From Candidatus Thalassarchaeaceae archaeon (lineage in GTDB: Archaea; Thermoplasmatota; Poseidoniia; Poseidoniales; Thalassarchaeaceae), in assembly GCA_030747395.1 (NCBI GenBank), contig JASLKT010000004.1, forward strand, positions 1-52,530: DNA of 52,530 nt, in the 5' to 3' direction. Numbering within the stretch: position 1 is the first letter of the stretch; every line of letters begins with the position of its first letter. Positions 19,787 to 28,161 of this stretch are shown piece by piece. The position numbers and the translations under genes are program-made. The notes under the pieces are model-generated. The model saw only the letters and a list, made by a program, of their open reading frames with translations. It was not told the origin of the DNA and did no database searches.

Positions 19787-20922
19787 TGGCAGAGATGTGG
19801 ATTTCAATGGGGCCTCAACACCCCATGACACACGGACTTTGGACTCTCAAAGTCAAGGTCGATGGAGAGACAGTCGTCGATACTGAACCAGATCTAGGGT
19901 ACATTCATCGCGGCGTCGAGAAAATTTGTGAAGCCCGTGACTTTACTCAGATTACCCCCTATGCTGATCGTTTGTGTTATGCGAGTGCAAACACTTGGTC
20001 ACATGCTTACATCTATGCGGCTGAAGATCTCCTTGAGGTTGAAGTTCCAGAACGTGCAGAATACATTCGCATGGTTGCGGTTGAATTGCAACGTGTCGCC
20101 AGTCACCTGATGTGGTTGGGAGCATACTGCCCTGATGTTGGCAACTTGACCGGAATGGTCTGGTGTTTGCGAGAGCGCGAGATGATGATGGATTTGCTTC
20201 AGGAACTTGGCGGTTCCCGAATGCACTACAATTTCCCGCGCATTGGAGGCGTTAAGCGTGATTTGCCAATTGGTTTTGCACTTCGTTGCCGAGCCAAACT
20301 CAAACTATTCCTCGAACGTATTCAGGAATACGAAGCAATCCTTGACGAGAGCACAATTTTCCTCGTGCGCACACAAGGCGTTGGTTATGCGAAGGCTGAG
20401 GAGATGATTAACCACGGAGTGAGTGGTCCAAACGTCCGTGCAGCCGGTCATAATTACGACGTGCGCTGGGCTCATCCTTACTCTATTTACGATGAATTGG
20501 ATTGGGAACCTTCAGTCGAGCGCCCTTCGATTAAAGGGAGTGATTGCTATGATCGTTATCGTGTACGTGTAGAAGAAATGCGGCAAAGTGCCTTGATGAT
20601 ACTAGATGGTCTTGACAAGATGCCAGGTGGTGCTGATACGCACTATCAATCGGGCGACCCCGCAATCCTTGGCAAAGCACCCGCTCGAGCGGCAGAAGGA
20701 CAAACGGGATTCCACCACTTTGAGGACAGTCGCGGTGAATCGATGTTCTACCTCGCTGGTGGTGGAGATGGGCGTGGAAAGCACCCCTATCGAGTCTCGA
20801 TTCGGAGCCCGATGTTCATCACAATTCCTTATGCCAGCAAGTGCATGATTGGTTACAAGATTGCAGACATTCCTGCGATCATGGGTTCATTTGACCCTTG
20901 TATTGGAGAAACGGATAGGTGA
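19786..20922 (+). CDS. nuoD: Complex I subunit D (NuoD, 49 kDa)
   Basis: A 378-residue quinone-binding subunit related to the large subunit of NiFe hydrogenases. It begins with the conserved MGPQHPMTHG and contains EPDLGYIHRGVEK, which includes the quinone-ligating region, and WLGAYCPDVGN. The C-terminus reads FDPCIGETDR. In many complex I proteins this position reads DxxxGExDR without Cys; the Cys here recalls the hydrogenase-type DPCxxC ending. The neighbouring Cys that would complete a NiFe site is absent, so no metal site is expected. Confidence 0.95.
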   Translation: MAEMWISMGPQHPMTHGLWTLKVKVDGETVVDTEPDLGYIHRGVEKICEARDFTQITPYADRLCYASANTWSHAYIYAAEDLLEVEVPERAEYIRMVAVELQRVASHLMWLGAYCPDVGNLTGMVWCLREREMMMDLLQELGGSRMHYNFPRIGGVKRDLPIGFALRCRAKLKLFLERIQEYEAILDESTIFLVRTQGVGYAKAEEMINHGVSGPNVRAAGHNYDVRWAHPYSIYDELDWEPSVERPSIKGSDCYDRYRVRVEEMRQSALMILDGLDKMPGGADTHYQSGDPAILGKAPARAAEGQTGFHHFEDSRGESMFYLAGGGDGRGKHPYRVSIRSPMFITIPYASKCMIGYKIADIPAIMGSFDPCIGETDR

Positions 20923-20927
20923 TTTTG

Positions 20928-22376
20928 ATGGCAACTGAAGATGTTCTCTCGATCCGTGATTGGGTCCGTGTTGCAACGGATTTCATTTCCGAGAATACGA
21001 TTGGAATGTCCCGACACTGGGAATACACGGACAGTGTATCCTATTTCTTGATGGAGTTCATCATGTGTGTAATGGTCTTTGGTGGAATCATGACCACACT
21101 CTTGGTTCTCCTTTGGATGGAGCGAAAGTTACTGGGTCGATTCATGGATCGACGTGGCGCTCGAACCTCTCTTCGTAGTTTGTGGGTTGGTGAGAACGGC
21201 GTGACCGCAGGTGAATGGTGGAATCAATTGCCATTTGGAACCGGTGTTCCTGTAGGGATGCTCAATAAGTTCCTCAACGAAGTGGCAGGAAACGACCACG
21301 AACTTGAAGTTGTAAGTCGTGTCAAGAACCGCTCATATCATGGAGTATGGTGGTTACTTCCAGGTTTCTTCCAGAATTTGGCAGACGGAATGAAGTTCCT
21401 CACCAAGGAACACATGGTCCCCGAGAAGGCAGATAGATACGTGTTTGAAATCGCACCTTTCCTCATCATTGCAACCACTGTGATGTGTTTCACTTTCATT
21501 CCACTGAGTCCCAATTTCTATTCGAATGATTCTGAGATGTCCATTCTATTCTTGATGGCTGTTTTCAGCGTTGCACCACTCGGGGTCTTCTTTGCAGGAT
21601 GGTCATCTAACAACAAATACACCCTCCTTGGAGGCATTCGTTCTGCAGCCCAACTGACGGCATACGAAATCCCTCTTCTTGTAACGGTGCTCAGCGTTGT
21701 CGTGCTATCAGGTTCATTCAACCTGATTGAAGTGATTGAATTCCAAGCTGACAGCGGTGTCTGGAACATTTTCCTATTGCCATTGGGTGGCGTCTTATTC
21801 CTCGTTGTCATGGTTGCTGAAGTTGAGCGTATTCCATTCGATATGCCCGAAGCCGAGGCAGAATTGGTCGAAGGATGGTGGACAGAATACGGTGGCATGC
21901 GTTGGGGTCTAATGTTTGCATCAGAATACCTGCGAACATACGCGGCTTGCTTGCTGTTTGCACATTTCTTCCTTGGAGGCTGGGAGGCACCATTGGAAGA
22001 TACCATCCCATACATCCACTATGTGCCACACATCCTCTGGGTATTCCTCAAGGCTTGGTTCATGTTCATCTTCTTCGTCTGGTTCCGTGCTGCACTACAC
22101 CGCGTGCGCACGGACCAGATTCTCGAATTTGGCTGGAGATGGCTTCTACCATTGAGTCTGGTCAATCTCGCCATGGCAACTGCTCTGCGCCTGTGGGTGT
22201 ATGATGGCATCAATGGTGAGTGGCCTCTTCTGATTCCAATCTTGATTACATCAATCAGCCTTGCATTGTTCATCTTGCTATCGGTTGATGAGGATCCAGA
22301 GGCACTTGAAGCGCAAACACGTCCATTCAGTGTACAGACAGTTGACGTGGCCAGTCCTGGCCAACACAGGGAGTGA
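20928..22376 (+). CDS. nuoH: Complex I subunit H (NuoH) with a lineage-specific insertion
   Basis: A 482-residue multi-helix subunit forming much of the quinone chamber. The conserved segments WMERKLLGRFMDRRG, GFFQNLADGMKFLTKE, IPFDMPEAEAELVEG and the Glu-rich loop are present. It exceeds the usual 320-350 residues mainly because about 65 residues separate DRRGA from GFFQNLADG (roughly 21160-21360), where family members have about five. The insert is soluble, with several Trp and Asn. It lies on the loop facing the cytoplasm beside NuoI. The ATG at 20928 follows an AGGTGAT site that overlaps the nuoD stop. Confidence 0.94.
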   Translation: MATEDVLSIRDWVRVATDFISENTIGMSRHWEYTDSVSYFLMEFIMCVMVFGGIMTTLLVLLWMERKLLGRFMDRRGARTSLRSLWVGENGVTAGEWWNQLPFGTGVPVGMLNKFLNEVAGNDHELEVVSRVKNRSYHGVWWLLPGFFQNLADGMKFLTKEHMVPEKADRYVFEIAPFLIIATTVMCFTFIPLSPNFYSNDSEMSILFLMAVFSVAPLGVFFAGWSSNNKYTLLGGIRSAAQLTAYEIPLLVTVLSVVVLSGSFNLIEVIEFQADSGVWNIFLLPLGGVLFLVVMVAEVERIPFDMPEAEAELVEGWWTEYGGMRWGLMFASEYLRTYAACLLFAHFFLGGWEAPLEDTIPYIHYVPHILWVFLKAWFMFIFFVWFRAALHRVRTDQILEFGWRWLLPLSLVNLAMATALRLWVYDGINGEWPLLIPILITSISLALFILLSVDEDPEALEAQTRPFSVQTVDVASPGQHRE

Positions 22377-23362
22377 TGAAAATGGCCTATCACAAGCACG
22401 CAACTCCGAATTTCCGCAATCTGATTGTACGCCCAATGTGGATTACTCTCAAGGCTGCTTTGCGAACAATCCCAATCATTGGTCGTTCCAAGTTCTTGCA
22501 ATCTCATGGTACGAGCAAGCCCTATCACGGCCAAGAGACAAATTTACTCTCGGACGCAGAGAGGGAGATGTATACCGCACAAGCCCACCCTGTCATCGGT
22601 CAAACCTATGCTCCTGATCGAGAAACAACAGAACTGTTCCCCCACTTTGAACGTCCAGTTACTGTGATGTATCCTTACGAGCGACTTGAAGAAATGGAAC
22701 CTTGGTTGTTCGTTCCAGGAAATTACAACGGTCGAATCGGTGTGATTTGGGAAACTTGTACGGCTTGCAAGGCCTGTGTTCGCATTTGTCCAAACGATTG
22801 CCTGCACATGGAAACTGAAACGCGTGTGAACGTGCTGGATATGACCGAAGAAGGTGACGAACACCACGGATTCGGTGTTGAACTGGAAGTGGGTGGAATA
22901 GCAGCACGCCGACTTGAAGGCAGCGAAGAAGCCGCAGCCAACTTCCAACTATCTACAGCTCACGAAGCTCCGCCAGAGGAGTATGAATTTGGTGAAGTCA
23001 TCAATCTAACAGGTGACACTATCAGTGTTCGATGGAATGCCTCTGGAACGGTTGAAGACGTAGAGGCTGGCGACGTGGTTGGCGCAGAAGTCGACATTGT
23101 CTCTGGTCGCATTGATCTTGGCCGTTGCATGTTCTGTGGATTGTGCATGGAATCTTGCCCATTCAATTCATTCTTCATGACCAATGAATACGATGGGATG
23201 TCTGGCTTCACACGAGAAGATTTGTGGTTTGAGGCAGATCGCACCCGTGTCTTACCGGTACAACATGCAGAAGCGGTCGACATCGAGTTGGCAAAGAGAG
23301 CGGATCAGGCTCGAAAGAAGGCTGAGAAAGCCGCTGCAAAGGCAGCGAAATCGGAGGCGTGA
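22376..23362 (+). CDS. nuoI: Complex I subunit I (NuoI), 8Fe ferredoxin-type, with a long insertion
   Basis: A 328-residue subunit carrying two 4Fe-4S clusters (N6a/N6b). The Cys motifs are CTACKACVRICP (about residue 127) and CMFCGLCMESCP (about 250). Bacterial NuoI has about 30 residues from the end of the first motif to the second; here there are about 114. The extra 80 residues resemble a small acidic beta-barrel (VINLTGDTISVRWNAS, VEAGDVVGAEVD). The N-terminal 100 residues are also longer than usual. A Lys/Ala-rich helix ends it. ATG 22376 overlaps the nuoH TGA; ATG 22382 is an alternative with better ribosome-site spacing. Confidence 0.94.
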   Translation: MKMAYHKHATPNFRNLIVRPMWITLKAALRTIPIIGRSKFLQSHGTSKPYHGQETNLLSDAEREMYTAQAHPVIGQTYAPDRETTELFPHFERPVTVMYPYERLEEMEPWLFVPGNYNGRIGVIWETCTACKACVRICPNDCLHMETETRVNVLDMTEEGDEHHGFGVELEVGGIAARRLEGSEEAAANFQLSTAHEAPPEEYEFGEVINLTGDTISVRWNASGTVEDVEAGDVVGAEVDIVSGRIDLGRCMFCGLCMESCPFNSFFMTNEYDGMSGFTREDLWFEADRTRVLPVQHAEAVDIELAKRADQARKKAEKAAAKAAKSEA

Positions 23363-23364
23363 AC

Positions 23365-23673
23365 ATGGAATTACCCGGACTAATTATGGATCCAATTGGG
23401 GATATTTTCGGTTCAGTTGAGGGCATATCCTTTGGGATTTTGTCAGTGATTGCCATTGGTGGTGCACTGGGAACGGTTTACTCCAAACGCGTTGCTCATT
23501 CGATGTTAGCCCTCATCATGTGCTTCTTTGCGGTTGCAGGTGTGTTCTTGATGGCCAACGCTGAGATGCTGGCCGCGATTCAGATTCTAGTTTACTTGGG
23601 CAGCGTCATGCTGGTCTTCGCCTTCGGTGTGATGTTATCTCGTCGCCAAATCATGGAGGAGGATTTCGAATGA
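23365..23673 (+). CDS. nuoJ: Complex I subunit J, N-terminal half (NuoJ1)
   Basis: A 102-residue membrane protein covering the first three helices of NuoJ. The conserved stretch AEMLAAIQILVYLGSVMLVFAFGVML contains the pi-bulge helix that links the quinone site to the proton channels. The remaining helices are encoded by the next gene, which starts 4 bases before this stop. Splitting of NuoJ is known in other Archaea, such as haloarchaea, so it is not a frameshift. ATG 23365 is chosen; GTG 23359 overlaps the nuoI stop. Confidence 0.9.
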   Translation: MELPGLIMDPIGDIFGSVEGISFGILSVIAIGGALGTVYSKRVAHSMLALIMCFFAVAGVFLMANAEMLAAIQILVYLGSVMLVFAFGVMLSRRQIMEEDFE

Positions 23674-23945
23674 GACTCGTCAGCACCTTCGCTCGCCTAG
23701 GCATTGTTGGTTTGCTCGCCATTTTGCTCGCCGTTATGATGGATCCAGCAAACTGGACTCCAGTGACTGGCTCCGATAGCATGACAACACTGGAATTCGC
23801 GACAGCAGTTCTCGATGATTGGGCTTTCACCCTGGTCGTTCTCGGTGCTTTACTCACAATGGCCATGGCTGGTGCTGCGTATCTTGTACGGGACGAGCGC
23901 AAAACCAACCTCATGTGGGAACTTCATGGAGGTGAAGAGGAATGA
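23670..23945 (+). CDS. Complex I subunit J, C-terminal half (NuoJ2)
   Basis: A 91-residue protein with two membrane helices (about 8-24 and 50-72), corresponding to the last helices of NuoJ. It starts with an ATGA overlap with nuoJ1 and ends overlapping nuoK in the same way, so the three are translationally coupled. Sequence similarity to the C-terminal part of NuoJ is weak by eye; position in the operon carries the call. It ends in an acidic GGEEE tail. Confidence 0.82.
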   Translation: MRLVSTFARLGIVGLLAILLAVMMDPANWTPVTGSDSMTTLEFATAVLDDWAFTLVVLGALLTMAMAGAAYLVRDERKTNLMWELHGGEEE

Positions 23946-24244
23946 TTGAACCCAGTTGGATTGCTGGCTTAGGTGCCTTCCTATTCTGCATTGGATTGGT
24001 CGGTGTTTTCACTCGCAAGAATGCAATTATTGTCTTGATGTGCATTGAAATCATGCTCAATGCTGTCAACCTCAACTTCGTAGCAGGGGCCTCTCATTGG
24101 GAGAATATCGACGGGTGGGTTTACACTTCAATTGCAATAGCGATAGCAGCCGCAGAAGTGGCTGTTGGATTGGCCATATTCTTGGCATTGTATAGCCAAC
24201 GTGGCACGATTTCATTGGATGAGGTTACGCTGTTAAAGCACTGA
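23942..24244 (+). CDS. nuoK: Complex I subunit K (NuoK)
   Basis: A 100-residue, three-helix proton-channel subunit at full family length. The pattern 'GVFTRKNAIIVLMCIEIMLNAVNLNF' includes the conserved membrane Glu of helix 2, and a second Glu sits in AAAEVAVGLAIF of helix 3. The ATG overlaps the nuoJ2 stop. The gap to nuoL is 14 bases and holds a strong AGGAGGTG ribosome site at 24244-24251. Confidence 0.96.
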   Translation: MIEPSWIAGLGAFLFCIGLVGVFTRKNAIIVLMCIEIMLNAVNLNFVAGASHWENIDGWVYTSIAIAIAAAEVAVGLAIFLALYSQRGTISLDEVTLLKH

Positions 24245-24258
24245 GGAGGTGACGATGT

Positions 24259-26541
24259 ATGGGAGAACATAGCAAACCGGAATGGAACCTCCTCTTGCCA
24301 GTTGGCTTGATGGTATTATTCCCCTTCATCCGAAGCCAACTTGGATTCGATGCAATCAACAGCGCTTTCCTCATTGCAGCGGTACCACTTGTGGTCTTCC
24401 CAGCAATACTGATTTTAGGGCAGATATACAAGGGCGAAGAATGGTGGAAACATCAATTGAAAGAGGGCGGAATCATTGCATTGGCCGCTCTCGCCATCAC
24501 GCTATCACTGACTGTTTGGTTGATTGTCGAGTTCTTGGGACACCATGGTCCCGATTTCGGTTCCCAAGGCGTCATTTTTGATTGGATTCAGTTTGAGATA
24601 TTCGACGGTGCTGCACTCATTGGCACCTCAACTCTGAGTTTTGGTTTGTGGATTGACAGTGTATCCCTCACCGTTCTGTTTGTCGCCGCCTTCCTTTGTT
24701 TCCTCATCTGCTGGTTTGCCATTGGCTACATGACCACGGATCCAATCAATGAGGACCGAAACCATCGCTTCTTCGCAGAGTTTGTCTTGTTTAGCATGGG
24801 TATGTTTGGGATGGTGTTGGCAGACAGTTTCCTGTGGTTGTTTATTTTCTGGGAGATTATGGGTCTTTGTTCCTACCTCCTCATCGGATTTTATTGGGAA
24901 AAGCCCAGTGCTGCAGCCGCAGCCAAGAAGGCGTTCCTCACTACACGTGTAGGTGACGTATTCCTGATGGTCGGCTTGTTCATGCTGTATGATTTGTATC
25001 ACAGCCTTGAGTTCGCAGTCATCTTTGGCGACCCTACCTTGGGCGGCGCAGTCCACGGAACAGACCTCCAATGGCCTCTATTCTTGATGTTCATTGGTTG
25101 CGTCGGAAAGTCTGCTCAATTCCCTCTCCACGTTTGGCTACCCGATGCGATGGAAGGTCCAACTCCAGTCTCAGCTCTCATTCACGCAGCGACCATGGTG
25201 AACGCCGGCCTCTATCTGGTCGCGCGTATGTTCCCATTGTTCAGCGAACATCACTTCGAAGGCGATCTCTCCGATCTCGCGATGCTCATCGCTTGGATTG
25301 GTGGAATCACAGCCTGTATGGCCGCATTCATCGCCTTCGTCGCCAATGATATCAAACGGGTCCTCGCCTATTCGACGATGAGTCAACTGGCCTACATCTT
25401 CACAGGATTGGGAGCAGCCTGTTGGTTTGCAAACCAGGGCCACCATCATCTCTCAATTGTCGCCTTCGGTGCTGCCTTGTTCCACTTGTTCAATCACGCC
25501 ATGGCCAAGGGTATGTTGTTCATGGCTTCGGGGTCAGTCATCCATGAGATGCACCACGCGCATGACCATGTACACTTGTACGACGACGATGGTCACCACG
25601 ATTTCGATCCACAAGACATGCGGAACATGGGTGGATTGGCCAGCAAGATGCCAATTACCAGCATCGCCATGATGCTTGGCTCAATGTCGATCATCGGAAT
25701 ACCACTCATTGGAGGTTTTTGGTCCAAGGAAGGCATTGTCGGTCAGACCTGGAACGTATACGCACACGGTGGGGAGATGATTCTCTTCCCGGCAATCCTT
25801 GTTCTCGCAACCGCTGGCATGACTGGCTTCTACATGTCGAGAATGTGGTTCATGACGTTTGCAGGCAAGCCAAAGAGCGATGTTGTAGAGCACGTGCATG
25901 AAGATACACAGTGGATTAAGACGCCACTTGTCGTTCTTTCAATCGTCACTGCCTTCAGTGGATTTATTCTCGCTTGCGGTGAATTCGCACATTGGCTCGG
26001 GGATCCAGAACACACTCACTTCATGACGCATCTCATCGAGCATCCGGGTGATGCAATCCTTCATGAATTAGAAATCGCCTTCCTACCCGATGAAAACCTC
26101 TTGAAGATTGTCGGTTGGACCGCCATTCTCCTTTCGGCAGGAGTGGGGCCGTTCATTGCAGCACGCATGCATGGAGGCAAACTGGCCGATGGAGAAGAGG
26201 CTACACCACTCACAAATTGGCTCATCAGCTACTCAGGCAGTGTTGGGCACACAGAAGTCGGCGAACTCGCCACTGGCGGATTTGCCACAGCTCTACACAA
26301 CCGCCTCTACATCGATGACGCATACGAGTGGGTCATTTCTCGAACCCTCATGCCTCTGGCAGCCATCTGCGCTTGGATTGACAAGAATTGGGTAGATGGT
26401 GTCATCAAGGGAATTGAATCCGGTAGCCAATCGACCAGCACCTGGTTGCGCCAATTCACAACCGGTCGAGCCAGCGACTACTTGCTCATGGCAACAGTCG
26501 GTATGCTGATCATTGTTGGAATACTATGGGGGGTGGCCTGA
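24259..26541 (+). CDS. nuoL: Complex I subunit L (NuoL), antiporter-like proton pump
   Basis: A 760-residue membrane subunit with the distal proton channel and the lateral helix. Conserved landmarks are FWEIMGLCSYLLIGF (proton-path Glu), FLTTRVGDVFLMVG, 'LHVWLPDAMEGPTPVSALIH' and NHAMAKGMLFMASG. It is longer than the common 610-660 residues. A His/Asp-rich loop (25537-25620: HEMHHAHDHVHLYDDDGHHDF) replaces the short HHTQD-type loop and looks able to bind metal. Further His-rich loops (EHVHEDTQ, EHTHFMTH) follow in the C-terminal part. It overlaps nuoM by neither base nor codon: TGA then GTG are adjacent. Confidence 0.96.
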   Translation: MGEHSKPEWNLLLPVGLMVLFPFIRSQLGFDAINSAFLIAAVPLVVFPAILILGQIYKGEEWWKHQLKEGGIIALAALAITLSLTVWLIVEFLGHHGPDFGSQGVIFDWIQFEIFDGAALIGTSTLSFGLWIDSVSLTVLFVAAFLCFLICWFAIGYMTTDPINEDRNHRFFAEFVLFSMGMFGMVLADSFLWLFIFWEIMGLCSYLLIGFYWEKPSAAAAAKKAFLTTRVGDVFLMVGLFMLYDLYHSLEFAVIFGDPTLGGAVHGTDLQWPLFLMFIGCVGKSAQFPLHVWLPDAMEGPTPVSALIHAATMVNAGLYLVARMFPLFSEHHFEGDLSDLAMLIAWIGGITACMAAFIAFVANDIKRVLAYSTMSQLAYIFTGLGAACWFANQGHHHLSIVAFGAALFHLFNHAMAKGMLFMASGSVIHEMHHAHDHVHLYDDDGHHDFDPQDMRNMGGLASKMPITSIAMMLGSMSIIGIPLIGGFWSKEGIVGQTWNVYAHGGEMILFPAILVLATAGMTGFYMSRMWFMTFAGKPKSDVVEHVHEDTQWIKTPLVVLSIVTAFSGFILACGEFAHWLGDPEHTHFMTHLIEHPGDAILHELEIAFLPDENLLKIVGWTAILLSAGVGPFIAARMHGGKLADGEEATPLTNWLISYSGSVGHTEVGELATGGFATALHNRLYIDDAYEWVISRTLMPLAAICAWIDKNWVDGVIKGIESGSQSTSTWLRQFTTGRASDYLLMATVGMLIIVGILWGVA

Positions 26542-28161
26542 GTGGAAATTGTAGAATTCATTACTTTGCTAGGGAATCCTCTGACAGTTCTCACACTGTT
26601 GCCGATTACAGGTGCTCTCTTGCTCATGCTCGTTCATTGGATGGGCAATGATGAGAGACGAGAGATGTTAGCAAATCCGATTCGCTATACCAACCTTGGA
26701 ATTGCCTTGTTGATGTTTGTCTTGGCCACACTCATCGGCCTGGAAGAGAAATTTGGTTTGGCTTGGGGCGAATATCTCTATCAAAATTGTGAAGCAGGCG
26801 CAGTGAGTACTGGGTCTTGCACTTTGATTAACAGCATCGGTGTCTCATGGCACGTTGGAATTGACGCACTTTCATTCCCAATGGTTTGGTTGACAACTCT
26901 ACTCATTCCAATCACCATGGTTGTTGAATGGGATGCCAAGAAGGGAGCGTATTTCCACAGTCTCATCTTGATGATGGAGGGTGCCCTCATCGGTGTCTTT
27001 GTCAGTCTTGATTTGTTTGTCTTCTACGTCTTTTGGGAATTGACATTGATTCCAATGTTCTTCCTGATTCTCTTGTGGGGTGGCGAAGATCGGCGATATG
27101 CAGCTCAGAAGTTCTTCATCTACACATTTACAGCCAGCGTATTCATGCTCGCAGGCATTCTTGTGATGTACTTCAACAATGATGCGAGTTGGGTTGGAAA
27201 CATCACGGGCAAATCATTTGATTTCGTCATGATGGACACGAGTACAAACTTCATCGAAACCGAGGGTCTGCGTAGTGTTGTCTTCCTGTTGATGTTGATT
27301 GGGTTTGCAACAAAAATGCCGAGTGTCCCTGTACACACTTGGCTACCCGATGCTCACGTTCAGGCGCCCACAGCAGGCTCAATGTTGCTGGCAGGTGTCA
27401 TGTTGAAGATGGGTGCATACGGATTCCTCCGACTCGGTGTTACACTATTCCCCGACCAAGTCATCGAATTCCAAACCCTGCTCATCGTATTGGGAATGAT
27501 CAGTCTAGTCTACGGTGCCATTGTATGCCTTGGGCAGATGAACCTCAAACGTATGGTTGCATATTCTTCAGTCAGTCACATGGGTTTGATTTTCCTCGGT
27601 GTGGCCACATTGCAACCTCTCGGAATTGCTGGCGCTATCTTCATGATGTTCGCACACGGAATCATCAGTCCATTGCTGTTCGCAGTTTGTGGTTCATTCA
27701 AGCACCACTATCACACACTTGAGATTGATTCGATGCGCGGCCTTGCACACCACAGTCCATGGATGAGTGCACACATGATGGTCGGTTGGATGGGTAGCCT
27801 AGGGTTGCCATTGATGGCTGGATTCGTCGCTGAAGTAGCCATTCTTATCGCCTTCTACATGGCCTTCGGTTGGTGGGTTCTCTTGCCAGCCGTCACACTC
27901 ATTGTAACGGCCACATACTATCTTTGGAGCATGCAGCGCACCATCTTCGAAGGTGGTGGCGAGGCTCAATTGCCACCCACAATGCACGATGATGTCCCAC
28001 GAGACATCACATGGCACGAGAACACTGGAATGCTCATCCTTGGTGTCCTCGCTGTGATTTACGGTATCTACCCCGACTTCTTCGGCATGTTCGAGATGAT
28101 GTCCGATTGGGCCACGCTCTTGGTTGAGAATGCCATTTACCCACCGGAGGTGAATCCATGA
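26542..28161 (+). CDS. nuoM: Complex I subunit M (NuoM), antiporter-like proton pump
   Basis: A 539-residue subunit with about 14 helices. The markers are VFYVFWELTLIPMFFLIL (key Glu), 'HTWLPDAHVQAPTAGSMLLA', KMGAYGFLRLG and AYSSVSHMGLIFLG. It starts at GTG 26542, one base after the nuoL stop ends. Its end overlaps nuoN by 4 bases (ATGA), so translation is coupled. Length and motifs match the family. Confidence 0.96.
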   Translation: MEIVEFITLLGNPLTVLTLLPITGALLLMLVHWMGNDERREMLANPIRYTNLGIALLMFVLATLIGLEEKFGLAWGEYLYQNCEAGAVSTGSCTLINSIGVSWHVGIDALSFPMVWLTTLLIPITMVVEWDAKKGAYFHSLILMMEGALIGVFVSLDLFVFYVFWELTLIPMFFLILLWGGEDRRYAAQKFFIYTFTASVFMLAGILVMYFNNDASWVGNITGKSFDFVMMDTSTNFIETEGLRSVVFLLMLIGFATKMPSVPVHTWLPDAHVQAPTAGSMLLAGVMLKMGAYGFLRLGVTLFPDQVIEFQTLLIVLGMISLVYGAIVCLGQMNLKRMVAYSSVSHMGLIFLGVATLQPLGIAGAIFMMFAHGIISPLLFAVCGSFKHHYHTLEIDSMRGLAHHSPWMSAHMMVGWMGSLGLPLMAGFVAEVAILIAFYMAFGWWVLLPAVTLIVTATYYLWSMQRTIFEGGGEAQLPPTMHDDVPRDITWHENTGMLILGVLAVIYGIYPDFFGMFEMMSDWATLLVENAIYPPEVNP

